Below are positions 1 to 7,881 of a DNA stretch of 64,000 bases, in pieces; the first letter of the stretch is position 1; each line of letters starts with the position of its first letter. The DNA comes from CADCTP01 sp963849885. GTDB taxonomy: Bacteria; Actinomycetota; Actinomycetes; Mycobacteriales; CADCTP01. The notes beneath the pieces were generated by a model. The model searched no databases. It was not told the DNA's origin and was given only the letters and a program-made list of their open reading frames with translations. Location of the stretch: NCBI GenBank assembly GCA_963849885.1, contig CAWKIV010000006.1, positions 620,001-684,000 on the forward strand, read 5' to 3'. Both the position numbers and the translations under genes were made by a program.

Positions 1-1
1 C

Positions 2-655
2 ACCCTCGACATCCTGGTGCTCTGGAAGGGCTTCCCGACGTACGCGTCGACCCAGACGATCTTCACCATCCTCAAGGCCGACTGGTTCTACCTGGAGCAG
101 AACCAGTACGTGCAGTGGCCGATGGACAAGGTCTTCACGGTCGACGTGCCGGGCCAGCACGAGACCGGCCTGGCGCTGCCGTGGGGCGGCACCTGCCACC
201 CGGTCTGGTTCAAGGACGACCCGCGGGTGGCCAACGTCAAGGCCTGCGGCGGCGTCTTCGACCGGGCCGTCATGGAGGGCGTCATCCAGACGGTGAAGAT
301 GTACGAGGAGCAGATCAAGCCGCTGCCGCCGGAGCAGCGGGAGGAGCAGCTCGCCGCGATCGCCGGGTCGGTGCAGGCGGCCATGCCGCCCCGGGAGAAT
401 CCGCGGCTCAACACCTCCCTCGACTCCGTGTACGCGTCCGGCCCGCTCGGCCGCGCGCACTGCGTGATCCACGGCAACCAGAACTACAAGCAGACCGGCC
501 TGCTCCAGGCGTACGCGGCGTACTCGCTGCTCCAGCAGCCGCCGCTGCGCACCGGCTTCGCCTCCGGCTGCCAGGCGTTCGGGCACCGCACCCTGCTCGG
601 CGCGCTGCGCAGCTTCGGGCTGGTGATGGAGCCGGAGCTCACGGTGCGGGGCTGA
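2..655 (+). CDS. 3' end of a DUF5938 / saccharopine-dehydrogenase-like protein (5'-truncated)
   Basis: The frame is open from the first bases of the window, so the start lies upstream and only the last 217 or so residues are visible. The visible part is a soluble domain rich in aromatic residues, with an internal GLALPWGGTCHP segment and a C-terminal QTGLLQAYAAYSLLQQPP segment. From memory this matches proteins called DUF5938, distantly related to saccharopine dehydrogenase, which often sit beside acyl-CoA synthetases. The nucleotide-binding half is not in the window, so no reaction can be assigned. Only 4 bases separate its stop from the acyl-CoA synthetase start, so the two are very likely co-transcribed. 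Confidence 0.55.
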   Translation, partial: TLDILVLWKGFPTYASTQTIFTILKADWFYLEQNQYVQWPMDKVFTVDVPGQHETGLALPWGGTCHPVWFKDDPRVANVKACGGVFDRAVMEGVIQTVKMYEEQIKPLPPEQREEQLAAIAGSVQAAMPPRENPRLNTSLDSVYASGPLGRAHCVIHGNQNYKQTGLLQAYAAYSLLQQPPLRTGFASGCQAFGHRTLLGALRSFGLVMEPELTVRG

Positions 656-659
656 GTCG

Positions 660-2270
660 ATGGGCCTGCGGCTGATCGACTACCTGGACAAGGGCGCGTC
701 CCTGGACCCGGACGCGCCCTGCTTGACCACCGACGGGGAGTCGGCCAGCTACGCCGAGGTCCGGGAGCTGGCCGGCCGGGTCGCCGGCGCGCTCGCCGCC
801 CGCGGCATCGCGCCCGGGGACAAGGTGGCGATCCTGTCCGCGAACGACCCGGTCGCGTTCACCTGCGTCTTCGGCATCTCGGCGGCCGGGGCGGTGTGGT
901 GCCCGGTCAACCCGCGCAACGAGGCGGGCGAGAACCGGGAGCTGCTCGAGCTGTTCGAGTGCCGGGCGCTGCTCTTCCAGCGGCGGTTCGCGCCGCTGGT
1001 GGCCAAGATCGCGCCGGACCTGCCCCGGCTGGCGCTGCTGGTCTGCCTGGACCAGCCCGATTCACCGGACCCGTCGCATCCGGCGGCGGGCCCGGCACCG
1101 GACCCGTCCCTGGACCCGGACGGGGCCGGCGACGTACCAGGTGCGACGTCCTGGCCGGACTTCCTCGCCACCACGGGGGGCGAGGGAGTCCCGCCGGACG
1201 ACCTGGCGATGATCGTCGGCACCGGCGGCACCACCGGCCGGCCGAAGGGCGTCATGCTCACCGGCACCAACCTGGAGACGATGACGGCGCTCACGCTGAT
1301 GGGCTACCCGTGGTCCGGGCGGCCGGTCTACCTGGCGCTGGCGCCGCTCACCCACGCCGCCGGGGTGCTCTGCTTCCCGGTGCTGGCCCGCGGCGGGGAG
1401 ATCGTCATCATGCGGACCCCGGACGTCGACGGCTTCCTCGACCTGATCGAGCGGCACCGGGTGACGCACACCTTCCTGCCGCCGACGCTGATCTACATGG
1501 TGCTCGACAGCGACCGGCTGGACCGGACCGACCTGTCCTCGCTGCAGTGCTTCTGGTACGGCGCGGCGCCGATGTCGCCGACCCGGCTGGAGGAGGCGCT
1601 GGGCCGGATCGGGCCGGTGATGGCGCAGCTCTTCGGGCAGACCGAGGCGCCGATGATGATCTCGATGATGCCGCCGGCGGACCACTTCGCCGCGGACGGC
1701 TCGGTGGCCCGGACCCGGCTCGCCTCCGCCGGCCGGCCGGCGCCGCTGGTCACGGTGGCGATCATGGCCGAGGACGGGCGGCTGCGGCCGCGCGGCGAGC
1801 GGGGCGAGGTGGTGATCCGGTCGTCGCTGGTGATGGCCGGCTACTTCCGCGACCCGGCGGCCACCGCGGCCGCGTCCGCGCACGGCTGGCACCACACCGG
1901 CGACATCGGCTACCTCGACGACGAGGGCTTCCTCTTCCTCGTCGACCGGGCCAAGGACATGATCATCACCGGCGGGTTCAACGTCTACTCGACCGAGGTG
2001 GAGCAGGCGCTGATGCGGCACCCGGGCGTAGGCGACTGCGCGGTGGTCGGGCTGCCCGACGAGAAGTGGGGCGAGCGGGTGGTGGCCGTGGTCCAGCCGC
2101 GGCCCGGGTCTGCGGTCGACCCGGTCGAGCTGGCCGCCTTCGTCCGCGACCAGCTCGGCGGCGTGAAGACCCCCAAGCAGATCCACCTCTGGCCCGACCT
2201 CCCCCGCTCCAAGGTCGGCAAGGTCCTCAAGACCGACATCAAGGCCCGCCTCCACCCACCCGCCGACTGA
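660..2270 (+). CDS. AMP-dependent acyl-CoA synthetase (FadD-like)
   Basis: A 536-residue adenylate-forming enzyme that should activate a carboxylic acid to acyl-AMP and then acyl-CoA. The phosphate-binding motif GTGGTTGRPKGVM is near residue 187, an aromatic/acidic FGQTEAP motif near 324, the hinge region HTGDIGYLDDEGF near 420 with RAKDMIITGGFNVYSTEVE, and the catalytic lysine motif SKVGKVLK near the C-terminus. Length is normal for medium- or long-chain fatty-acyl or aryl-acid CoA ligases. The substrate cannot be read from the sequence. It starts at ATG 4 bases after the preceding stop, and its 3' end converges on the LpdA gene with only 24 bases between them. Confidence 0.9.
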   Translation: MGLRLIDYLDKGASLDPDAPCLTTDGESASYAEVRELAGRVAGALAARGIAPGDKVAILSANDPVAFTCVFGISAAGAVWCPVNPRNEAGENRELLELFECRALLFQRRFAPLVAKIAPDLPRLALLVCLDQPDSPDPSHPAAGPAPDPSLDPDGAGDVPGATSWPDFLATTGGEGVPPDDLAMIVGTGGTTGRPKGVMLTGTNLETMTALTLMGYPWSGRPVYLALAPLTHAAGVLCFPVLARGGEIVIMRTPDVDGFLDLIERHRVTHTFLPPTLIYMVLDSDRLDRTDLSSLQCFWYGAAPMSPTRLEEALGRIGPVMAQLFGQTEAPMMISMMPPADHFAADGSVARTRLASAGRPAPLVTVAIMAEDGRLRPRGERGEVVIRSSLVMAGYFRDPAATAAASAHGWHHTGDIGYLDDEGFLFLVDRAKDMIITGGFNVYSTEVEQALMRHPGVGDCAVVGLPDEKWGERVVAVVQPRPGSAVDPVELAAFVRDQLGGVKTPKQIHLWPDLPRSKVGKVLKTDIKARLHPPAD

Positions 2271-2294
2271 GCACCCCGCCCGCCGACTGAGCAC
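2259..2294. repeat. Tandem copy of stop-codon region
   Basis: The 16-base string CCCGCCGACTGAGCAC occurs at 2259-2274 and again at 2279-2294 (period 20). The first copy contains the stop codon of the acyl-CoA synthetase, and the second puts a further TGA just beyond it, ending right at the stop of the convergent LpdA gene. Similar duplications occur at several other gene ends in this window. Confidence 0.85.
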
Positions 2295-3716
2295 TCAGTC
2301 GAGGTCGTCGTGGATCATGAGGCGGCGGGCGGCCTCGGTGAGGGAGCCGGAGAGGGAGGGGTAGACGGAGAAGGTCGAGGCGACCTGGGCGACGGTCAGG
2401 CTGTTCTGCACCGCCATGGTCACCGGCAGGATCAGCTCGGACGCGGACGGCGCGACCACCACGCCGCCGATGACCACGCCGGTCGCCGGCCGGCAGAAGA
2501 GCTTCACGAAGCCCTCCGACAGGCCCTGCATCTTGGCCCGCGCGTTGGTCGCCAGCGGCATGGTGACCGTCCGCGCCGGCACCTCGCCGGCGGTGATCGC
2601 CTTCTCCTGGATGCCGACGGTGGCGATCTCCGGGTGGGTGAAGACGGTCGCCGACACGGTCTTCAGCCGCAGCGGGGTGACCGCCTCGCCGAGCGCGTGC
2701 CACATCGCGATCCGGCCCTGCATGGCCGCCACCGAGGCGAGCATGAGCACGCCGGTGACGTCGCCCGCGGCGTAGACGCCGGCCGCGGTGGTCCGCGACA
2801 CCCGGTCGGTCTCGATGAAGCCGCGGGCGTCGAGGGTGACGCCGACCCGGTCCAGCGCCAGGCCCTCGGTGTTGGGCACCGAGCCCACGGTCATCAGCGC
2901 GTGGCTGCCCTCGACCGTGCGGCCGTCCTCCATCGTGACGACGACGCCCTTCTCCGACCGGCGTACGGACGCGGCCCGGGCCTTCTTCACGATCGCGCCG
3001 CCGTGCTCGGCGAAGACCTCCTCGATCACCTCGGCGGCGTCGGTGTCCTCCCCGGGCAGCACCCGGTGCCGGCTGGAGACCAGCGTCACCCGGACGCCCA
3101 TCTCCAGGTACGCGCTGGCGAACTCGGCGCCGGTGACCCCGGAGCCGACCACGATGAGGTGCTCGGGCAGCTCGGCCAGGTCGTACACCTGGCGCCAGGT
3201 GAGGATGCGCTCCCCGTCCGGCACCGCGTCCGGCAGCACCCGCGGGGTCGCGCCGGTGGCGAGCAGCACCACGTCGGCATCCACCGTCGCGGTGACCTGC
3301 CCGGCGCCGTCGAGGACCTCGATCCGCCGCCCGGCCGCGGGCTGCTCCGCGGCGAACCGCCCGCGCCCCTCGACCAGCCGCACCCCCTCGCCGGCCAGCC
3401 GCTGCCACACGTCCTCGGACTGCCAGACCGCGAGGTCCTTGACCCGCCGGTTGACCACCGGGGCGTCGACCACCACCTCGCCCGACTCCCCGTCCGGCCC
3501 GCCGGTGGTGCGCACCCCCAGCGCCGGCGCGGCCCGGAAGGTGGTCATCGTCTCGCTGGTGGCGATCAGCGTCTTCGACGGCACGCAGTCGTAGAGCACG
3601 CAGGCCCCGCCCAGCCCGTCCGGCTCCACCACTGTCACCTCGCCGGCCAGCTGCGCGGCCACCAGCGCCGCCTCATACCCGGCCGGTCCCCCACCCACCA
3701 CCACGATCCGCGTCAC
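2295..3716 (-). CDS. lpdA: NAD(P)H-quinone dehydrogenase / dihydrolipoamide dehydrogenase family flavoprotein
   Basis: A 473-residue two-dinucleotide-binding flavoprotein, starting at a GTG that begins the FAD motif (VTRIVVVGGGPAGYEAA). A second Rossmann motif, VVGSGVTGAEFASAY, binds NAD(P)H, and AAGDVTG is the third FAD contact. It closely resembles M. tuberculosis LpdA (Rv3303c) through its whole length, ending PSLSGSLTEAARRLMIHDDLD like that protein; it therefore lacks the C-terminal His-Glu pair of true lipoamide dehydrogenases. Here the redox region reads GGACVLYDC (Cys39 and Cys44), so both cysteines are present, whereas I recall the mycobacterial protein keeping only one. Likely role: NAD(P)H:quinone reduction and redox defence. 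An upstream extension to 3797 is possible but has no family support. Confidence 0.88.
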   Translation of the reverse strand: MTRIVVVGGGPAGYEAALVAAQLAGEVTVVEPDGLGGACVLYDCVPSKTLIATSETMTTFRAAPALGVRTTGGPDGESGEVVVDAPVVNRRVKDLAVWQSEDVWQRLAGEGVRLVEGRGRFAAEQPAAGRRIEVLDGAGQVTATVDADVVLLATGATPRVLPDAVPDGERILTWRQVYDLAELPEHLIVVGSGVTGAEFASAYLEMGVRVTLVSSRHRVLPGEDTDAAEVIEEVFAEHGGAIVKKARAASVRRSEKGVVVTMEDGRTVEGSHALMTVGSVPNTEGLALDRVGVTLDARGFIETDRVSRTTAAGVYAAGDVTGVLMLASVAAMQGRIAMWHALGEAVTPLRLKTVSATVFTHPEIATVGIQEKAITAGEVPARTVTMPLATNARAKMQGLSEGFVKLFCRPATGVVIGGVVVAPSASELILPVTMAVQNSLTVAQVASTFSVYPSLSGSLTEAARRLMIHDDLD

Positions 3717-3769
3717 CCGACCATTGTCTCCCTCCAGGAGCTGCACACTGGATGTGCTAGCGTCGGCGC

Positions 3770-4225
3770 GTGGATGCGGTGCTCGACTCCTCGACACTGA
3801 TCTCCCTGGCGTGGGCCGGCGCCCTGGAGCTCCTCGAGGTCGCGCCGCTGACTCTCGTCGTGCCGGCCGAGGTGATCCAGGAGACCGTGCTCGACGGGCT
3901 CGACCTCGGCCACGCGGACGCGGCGGCGATCGAGACGGCGACGAAGGGGCTCACCCGGGCCGAGCCGGCCGGGGGCCGGACCGCCGACGAGTCCGTGCTG
4001 CGGATCGGCGTGCGGCACGGTCTGGTGGTCACCAACGACGCGGCGCTCGGCCGCCGCGCCGCCAACCTCTCGGTGCGCTGGTTGCGGACCGCCGACCTGG
4101 TCGTGCTGTGCGTCCGGACCGGACGGATCAGCCCGGCCCGCGGCGTGGCCGCCATCCGGGCGCTGCGCAGCGCCGGCCGGCTCACCGACAGCCTGACGCG
4201 GGCCTACCTGGAGGAGCTGGGATGA
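3770..4225 (+). CDS. PIN-domain toxin (DUF3368-like), first gene of a toxin-antitoxin pair
   Basis: A 151-residue protein with PIN-nuclease architecture: an N-terminal beta strand with Asp6 (VLDSSTLISL), an acidic VPAEVIQE segment (Glu34/Glu38), Asp73/Glu74 before a helix, and Asp90 in VVTNDAALGRRA. These are the metal-binding acidic positions of PIN RNases. The GTG start lies divergent from lpdA, 53 bases away. The stop overlaps the start of the RHH gene in an ATGA junction, so translation is coupled. The pairing fits the known association of DUF3368 PIN proteins with UPF0175 antitoxins. RNA cleavage as the mode of action is inferred from the family. Confidence 0.75.
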   Translation: MDAVLDSSTLISLAWAGALELLEVAPLTLVVPAEVIQETVLDGLDLGHADAAAIETATKGLTRAEPAGGRTADESVLRIGVRHGLVVTNDAALGRRAANLSVRWLRTADLVVLCVRTGRISPARGVAAIRALRSAGRLTDSLTRAYLEELG

Positions 4226-4557
4226 GCCGAGCGGTGCGGGTGAACGCGACGATGGACGAGGAGCTGCTGCGCCGCGTCGACGCGTACGCGCGGAGCCACT
4301 TCGAGGACCGCTCCACCGCGGTCCGCCAGCTGCTCGACTTCGCGTTGCGCGAGCTGCAGAAGCGCGAAGCGCTGGCGGCGTACGGGGCGGGCCGGGTGAC
4401 GCTGCGGGAGCTCGGGCGCGTGTTGGGGCTGGACACCTGGGCTACGCACGACCTGCTCCGGGCCGAGGGCGTCGACGTCGCCCGCGGCGACCGGGAGGAG
4501 ACCCGGCACGTGCTGGAGGACGTGCTCGCCGAGATCGACCCGCCGGCGCAGCCGTAG
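4222..4557 (+). CDS. RHH / UPF0175-type antitoxin
   Basis: A 111-residue protein with two parts. Residues 4-48 form a ribbon-helix-helix DNA-binding module (RVNATMDEELLRRVDAYA followed by STAVRQLLDFALRELQ). Residues 50-85 resemble UPF0175 (LAAYGAGRVTLRELGRVLGL, then LLRAEGVDV), a small helical module typical of antitoxins paired with DUF3368 toxins. It starts inside the stop of the PIN gene (ATGA). It should neutralise the PIN toxin and repress the operon, presumably binding the lpdA-side intergenic region. The antitoxin being second is the reverse of most type II operons. Confidence 0.72.
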   Translation: MSRAVRVNATMDEELLRRVDAYARSHFEDRSTAVRQLLDFALRELQKREALAAYGAGRVTLRELGRVLGLDTWATHDLLRAEGVDVARGDREETRHVLEDVLAEIDPPAQP

Positions 4558-4675
4558 CCGCCCCGGGCCGGGCGGCCGGAGCCGGGCCGACGGCAGCCGC
4601 TCGGTGGCCGGCCTGGTGGGAGCGGCGGGCGGGCGGGGACGGCGGCGGGGTCGGGGAGCCGTACGATGGCCGGCC

Positions 4676-5128
4676 GTGGCCCTCTACGCCGCTTACGGGT
4701 CCAACCTGGATCCCGCCCAGATGACCCAGCGCTGCCCGCACTCGCCGGCCGCGGGCACCGGCTGGATCACCGACTGGCGGCTCACCTTCGGCGGCGAGGA
4801 CCTGGGCTGGGAGGGCGCGCTGGCCACCCTGGTGGAGGCGCCGGGTGAGCACGTCTTCGTCGCGCTCTACGACGTGACGCCGTACGACGCGGCCCACCTG
4901 GACTCCTGGGAGGGCGCGGACACCGGGCTCTACCGGAAGATCAAGCTGCGCGTGCACACGCTCGACGCGGACGTGCTGGCCTGGACCTACGTGCTGGACG
5001 CCTTCGAGGGCGGGCTGCCGTCGGCGCGCTACCTGGGCGTGCTGGCCGACGCGGCGGAGACCGCCGGCGCGCCGGACGACTACGTCACCGGGCTGCGGAT
5101 ACGGCCGTGCCGGCGGGCGTGGTCGTGA
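4676..5128 (+). CDS. Gamma-glutamylcyclotransferase (GGCT/AIG2-fold) protein
   Basis: A 150-residue protein starting with the fold's signature YGSNL at residues 7-11 (VALYAAYGSNLDPAQM) and carrying the acidic residue Glu79 in LDSWEG, the position of the catalytic glutamate in GGCT enzymes. These proteins release 5-oxoproline from gamma-glutamyl amines or peptides; the substrate here is unknown. The GTG at 4676 puts YGSNL at the expected distance from the N-terminus. As I recall it, the M. tuberculosis gene next to lpdA (Rv3304) is of this type, so the position looks conserved. Its 3' end overlaps the convergent HxlR gene by 44 bases. Confidence 0.8.
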   Translation: MALYAAYGSNLDPAQMTQRCPHSPAAGTGWITDWRLTFGGEDLGWEGALATLVEAPGEHVFVALYDVTPYDAAHLDSWEGADTGLYRKIKLRVHTLDADVLAWTYVLDAFEGGLPSARYLGVLADAAETAGAPDDYVTGLRIRPCRRAWS

Positions 5129-5639
5129 GCCGGGCGACCGGCACCGCCCGGGGGTCGTCGGGGTCGAGCAGCCGGGCGCCCGGGCCGGGCCGCGGCGCCA
5201 CCTCCCGGGCCGAGGTCAGCTCGTGCCCGCCGCGGCAGCGCAGCACCAGGTGGACCGGCTCGCCGCAGTCGCGGTGGGTCAGCTCGACCGAGGGCCCGCC
5301 GGTGGGCTGCACCAGGTAGCGGTCGCCCCAGCGCAGCAGCGCCACGAGCACCGGGTAGAGGTCCATCCCGGCGGCGGTCAGCCGGTATTCGTCGCGGGTG
5401 CGCTGGCCGGGCTCCTGGTACGGGTGGCGGCGCAGCAGGCCGGCGTCGACGAGCGTGCCGAGCCGGGCGGAGAGCACCTGGCGCGGGGCGCCGGTGCGGC
5501 GGCGGAGGTCGTCGAAGCGGCGGACCCCGGAGAAGACCTCGCGCAGCACCAGCAGCGACCACTTCTCCCCGACCAGCTCCAGGGTGCGGGCGATGGAGCA
5601 GGCGTCCGGGTCGTACCGCAGGGCTTCGAGCTCCGGCAT
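5085..5639 (-). CDS. HxlR-type winged-helix transcriptional regulator
   Basis: A 184-residue protein with the HxlR pattern: an N-terminal cysteine (DPDACSIARTLELVGEKWSL), a winged helix (FDDLRRRTGAPRQVLSARL), and the YQEPGQRTRDEYRLTAAG wing. The C-terminal 70 residues carry a second region with two cysteines (HRDCGEPVHLVLRCRGGH) that could bind metal or respond to redox state. HxlR proteins usually control the divergent neighbour. Here the divergent side is the 5659-5870 region with an inverted repeat and the GNAT gene. The C-terminal 14 codons overlap the 3' end of the convergent GGCT gene. Confidence 0.85.
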   Translation of the reverse strand: MPELEALRYDPDACSIARTLELVGEKWSLLVLREVFSGVRRFDDLRRRTGAPRQVLSARLGTLVDAGLLRRHPYQEPGQRTRDEYRLTAAGMDLYPVLVALLRWGDRYLVQPTGGPSVELTHRDCGEPVHLVLRCRGGHELTSAREVAPRPGPGARLLDPDDPRAVPVARLTTTPAGTAVSAAR

Positions 5640-5686
5640 GCGTCCAGGCTAGGTTCGCTTGACAGACGGAGCAAGGGAGGACAAGG

Positions 5687-5709
5687 CTGGGTCCAACTTT
5701 CACACCCAG
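5687..5709. promoter_or_regulatory. Inverted repeat, possible HxlR operator
   Basis: CTGGGT (5687-5692) and ACCCAG (5704-5709) form an inverted repeat with an 11-base spacer in the region between the HxlR gene and the rightward small ORF/GNAT pair. A TTGACA hexamer lies at 5659-5664 but no convincing -10 follows it. Assignment to HxlR is inference from position only. Confidence 0.3.
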
Positions 5710-5719
5710 GGAGGACGCG

Positions 5720-5872
5720 GTGATCCTCGGCCTGCGCATCGGATCGACCCGCCCGGAGGCCCGCGCGGACTCCCGCGCGGCCCACCCGGAGGCCGCGGCC
5801 CATCCGGAGACCCGCGCGGCCCGCCCGGAGACCCGCGCGGGCGCCGGCTCCCCGGCGGAGGCCGGGCGGTGA
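5720..5872 (+). CDS. Small repetitive leader ORF upstream of GNAT (doubtful)
   Basis: A 50-codon reading frame begins at GTG 5720, 7 bases after a strong GGGAGG ribosome-binding site, and ends in a TGA that overlaps the GNAT start (GTGA). The product would begin MILGLRIGSTRPEARAD and then repeat PETRAARPETRAG-like units. It resembles no family I know. The good ribosome-binding site and stop/start overlap suggest a translated leader, but the Arg/Pro/Glu repeats are also what GC-rich repeated DNA gives by chance. Confidence 0.3.
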   Translation: MILGLRIGSTRPEARADSRAAHPEAAAHPETRAARPETRAGAGSPAEAGR

Positions 5873-6363
5873 CCGGCCTGCTGGAGCGGCCGGCTCCCCT
5901 GCTCACCGTCCGCCCGGTCACCCCGGCCGACCGGGCCGCGGTCCGAGCCTTCCTCGCCGGGCTGTCCCTCGACTCGGCCTACCGGCGCTTCTTCACCGGG
6001 CTCGGCTCCCCGTCCTCGACGCTGGTCGGGCACCTGGTGGAGGTGGACCACGACCGCCGGGAGGCCGTCGTCGCCGTCCGCGGCGGCGAGGTGATCGGGC
6101 TGGCCGACTGCACCCGGCTGCCGGACGGGTCGACCGTCGAGCTCGGCGTCGTGGTGGCCGACCGCTGGCAGCGCCAGGGCCTCGGTCCGCGGCTGGCCCG
6201 CACGGTGCTCGAGCTGGCGGCGGCCCGCGGCGCCCGGCTGGTCCGGCTGCACGCGCTGGCCGACAACGACCGGGTCGGCCGGCTGGTCCGCCGCACCTGG
6301 CCCGGCCGGGTGCCCCGCCGGGACGGGGCCGTGCTGGCCTGGGACCTCCCGATCCCGGCCTGA
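5869..6363 (+). CDS. GNAT family N-acetyltransferase
   Basis: A 164-residue acetyltransferase starting LLTVRPVTPADRAAVRAFLA, with a VELGVVVADRWQRQGLGPRL acetyl-CoA pyrophosphate-binding loop (Q/RxxGxG/A pattern) and a following helix ARTVLELAAARGARLVRL. Length is normal for a single GNAT domain. The substrate is unknown. A frame extension to 5659 would add about 70 Pro/Gly/Arg-rich residues from the leader region and is unlikely; the GTG at 5869 overlaps the TGA of the small leader ORF. Confidence 0.75.
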   Translation: MTGLLERPAPLLTVRPVTPADRAAVRAFLAGLSLDSAYRRFFTGLGSPSSTLVGHLVEVDHDRREAVVAVRGGEVIGLADCTRLPDGSTVELGVVVADRWQRQGLGPRLARTVLELAAARGARLVRLHALADNDRVGRLVRRTWPGRVPRRDGAVLAWDLPIPA

Positions 6364-6374
6364 CCCGGACAGCC

Positions 6375-6417
6375 GACCGGGCCCGCCGCCCGGGAGAGAT
6401 GGGCGACGGACCCGGTC
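6375..6417. terminator. Possible bidirectional terminator between convergent genes
   Basis: GACCGGGCCCG (6375-6385) pairs with CGGACCCGGTC (6407-6417), an 11-bp stem with one mismatch and a 21-base loop. It lies in the 70-base gap between the 3' ends of the GNAT and the first protease. No T-tract follows, as is usual in actinobacteria. Confidence 0.35.
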
Positions 6418-6433
6418 CGCTCCGGGGTCGGGG

Positions 6434-7606
6434 TCAGATCAGCGAGACGCCGTACGCGCCGAGCGCCTCGGTGACCGGCTGGAAGAAGGACTGGAAGCCG
6501 GCCCCGCAGCCGCCGATCGTGCCACCGGAGGTGATCCCGATCGCCGTGCTGCCGGAGAACCAGGAGCCGCCGCTGTCGCCGGGCTGGGTGCAGGCGTTGG
6601 TCTGCACCATGCCGTAGACGGAGCCCTCGGCGTAGTTCACCGTCACGTTGACCGCCTGCACGGTGCCGCAGGTCAGCCCGGTGGTGCTGCCGCTCTTGCA
6701 GATCGACTGGCCGACGACCGCGTCACCGGCACCGGTGATGGTCTGGCTGCCGCTGCCGTACAGGTTGACCGACGGCGACGCCGGCTGGCCGGAGTTGCTG
6801 ATCAGGCCGTAGTCGTTGCCCGGGAAGGAGGACCCGGCGGACTCGCCGAGGTAGCCGCCGCCGCTGACCGTCCAGCTCGGGTAGCCGGCGGTGCAGTGCC
6901 CGGCGGTGACCACGCCACCGGTGGTGTTGAAGCCGGCGGAGCAGCGGCCGCCGGTGTCGGTGTAGATGGCGTCGCCGCCCTGCAGCTGCGGGGTGTAGCC
7001 GACGCCGGAGCGCTGCACCTTGACCGCGCTGCCGTACCGCTTCGCGGTGGCCAGCAGGGTGGCCGCCTTGGCCGCCGGAGCGGCTGAGGTCACGGTGAGG
7101 ACGACCTGGTTGGTGCGCGGGTCGACGCCCCAGGCGGTGCCGGCGACCTTGGCCTTCGCCAGCGCGCCGGTGACGGCGGCCAGGTCGGCGGCGGACCGGG
7201 TGACGACCTTCGCCGTCGCGCCGGCCGAGGTGACGGCGGCCGCGGCGGTCGCGTCGGTCACGTTGACGACGAGCTTGCCGTCGGCGATGTACGAGCCGGC
7301 GGCCTTCGCGCCGAGCTTGCGGCTCAGCGTCGTGGCGAGCGTGCCCTGGTCGCGCTGGGCGGCGACCCGGGTCGCCGCGGTGGCGGCGTCGGTACCCGTG
7401 CTGGCGGCCAAGGCCTTGGCCTCTGCCTGCCGAACGGTGGCGCTGCCGGCGTCTGCGGGCCCGGCTGGGCTCGCCGATGCGGGATTGGCCACCGGTGCGG
7501 CACTGGCAGGGCCAGCCATGGGCAACGCCAGCGCGCCGCCGGCCGCGACCGCCGCGGCCAGCGTCACGAGGGCCCGACTCCCTCGCGTGGTATGGCTCTT
7601 CCTCAC
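6434..7606 (-). CDS. Secreted serine protease, S1 family (streptogrisin / alpha-lytic type)
   Basis: A 390-residue pre-pro-protease. Residues 1-36 are a signal peptide (Arg-rich start, hydrophobic core, ASA cleavage). Residues about 40-205 are an alpha-lytic-type pro-region that acts as a folding chaperone. The mature chymotrypsin-fold domain has the triad His237 (VVTAGHC), Asp265 (PGNDYG) and Ser345 (CTQPGDSGGS), with paired cysteines as in streptogrisins. The paralogue immediately upstream (7882-8937) shares the whole layout, so the two arose by duplication. It is the second gene of the leftward tandem, but a strong hairpin and 275 bases separate them, so it probably has its own promoter. 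Confidence 0.92.
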   Translation of the reverse strand: MRKSHTTRGSRALVTLAAAVAAGGALALPMAGPASAAPVANPASASPAGPADAGSATVRQAEAKALAASTGTDAATAATRVAAQRDQGTLATTLSRKLGAKAAGSYIADGKLVVNVTDATAAAAVTSAGATAKVVTRSAADLAAVTGALAKAKVAGTAWGVDPRTNQVVLTVTSAAPAAKAATLLATAKRYGSAVKVQRSGVGYTPQLQGGDAIYTDTGGRCSAGFNTTGGVVTAGHCTAGYPSWTVSGGGYLGESAGSSFPGNDYGLISNSGQPASPSVNLYGSGSQTITGAGDAVVGQSICKSGSTTGLTCGTVQAVNVTVNYAEGSVYGMVQTNACTQPGDSGGSWFSGSTAIGITSGGTIGGCGAGFQSFFQPVTEALGAYGVSLI

Positions 7607-7761
7607 CCGGAACCTCCTCGAGAGTCACGCGCACCGCCGGTTGGCAGCGCGTCCGGGGCATCTCGGAGGGCCAGTCGATTGGGCTGTTCGGCTCAATCAG
7701 GCCCTCGAGGTACGGAATCCACCCTCATCATCGATCACCGGAGAGGTCAACCATGACGAAC

Positions 7762-7806
7762 TGATCACCACCCGATCGGCGCAGCAAATACTGCGCTGAG
7801 TGATCA
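7762..7806. promoter_or_regulatory. Nested inverted repeats upstream of first protease
   Basis: Outer arms TGATCAC (7762-7768) and GTGATCA (7800-7806) enclose inner arms GCGCAG (7779-7784) and CTGCGC (7791-7796) with loop CAAATA. The region is clearly more AT-rich than its surroundings and lies upstream of the protease starting at 7606. It looks like an operator or promoter region, but no regulator can be named. Confidence 0.4.
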
Positions 7807-7828
7807 ATGGGAGCGCGCACAGCATGAC

Positions 7829-7860
7829 AGGGCGCCCGCCGCGATCGCGGCGGGCGCCCT
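7829..7860 (-). terminator. Perfect 32-bp palindromic terminator of second protease
   Basis: A perfect 16+16 palindrome (AGGGCGCCCGCCGCGA and its complement) lies 21 bases past the stop of the leftward protease gene at 7882. Its GC content and position fit a factor-independent terminator of the L-shaped actinobacterial type without a U-tract. Confidence 0.75.
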
Positions 7861-7881
7861 GGTCGAGCTGGGCTGTTCGGC

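Noticed and set aside
3717..3797. N-terminal extension of LpdA
   Set aside because: The in-frame extension adds Ser/Arg-rich residues before the FAD motif; the GTG at 3716 gives the normal flavoprotein N-terminus.
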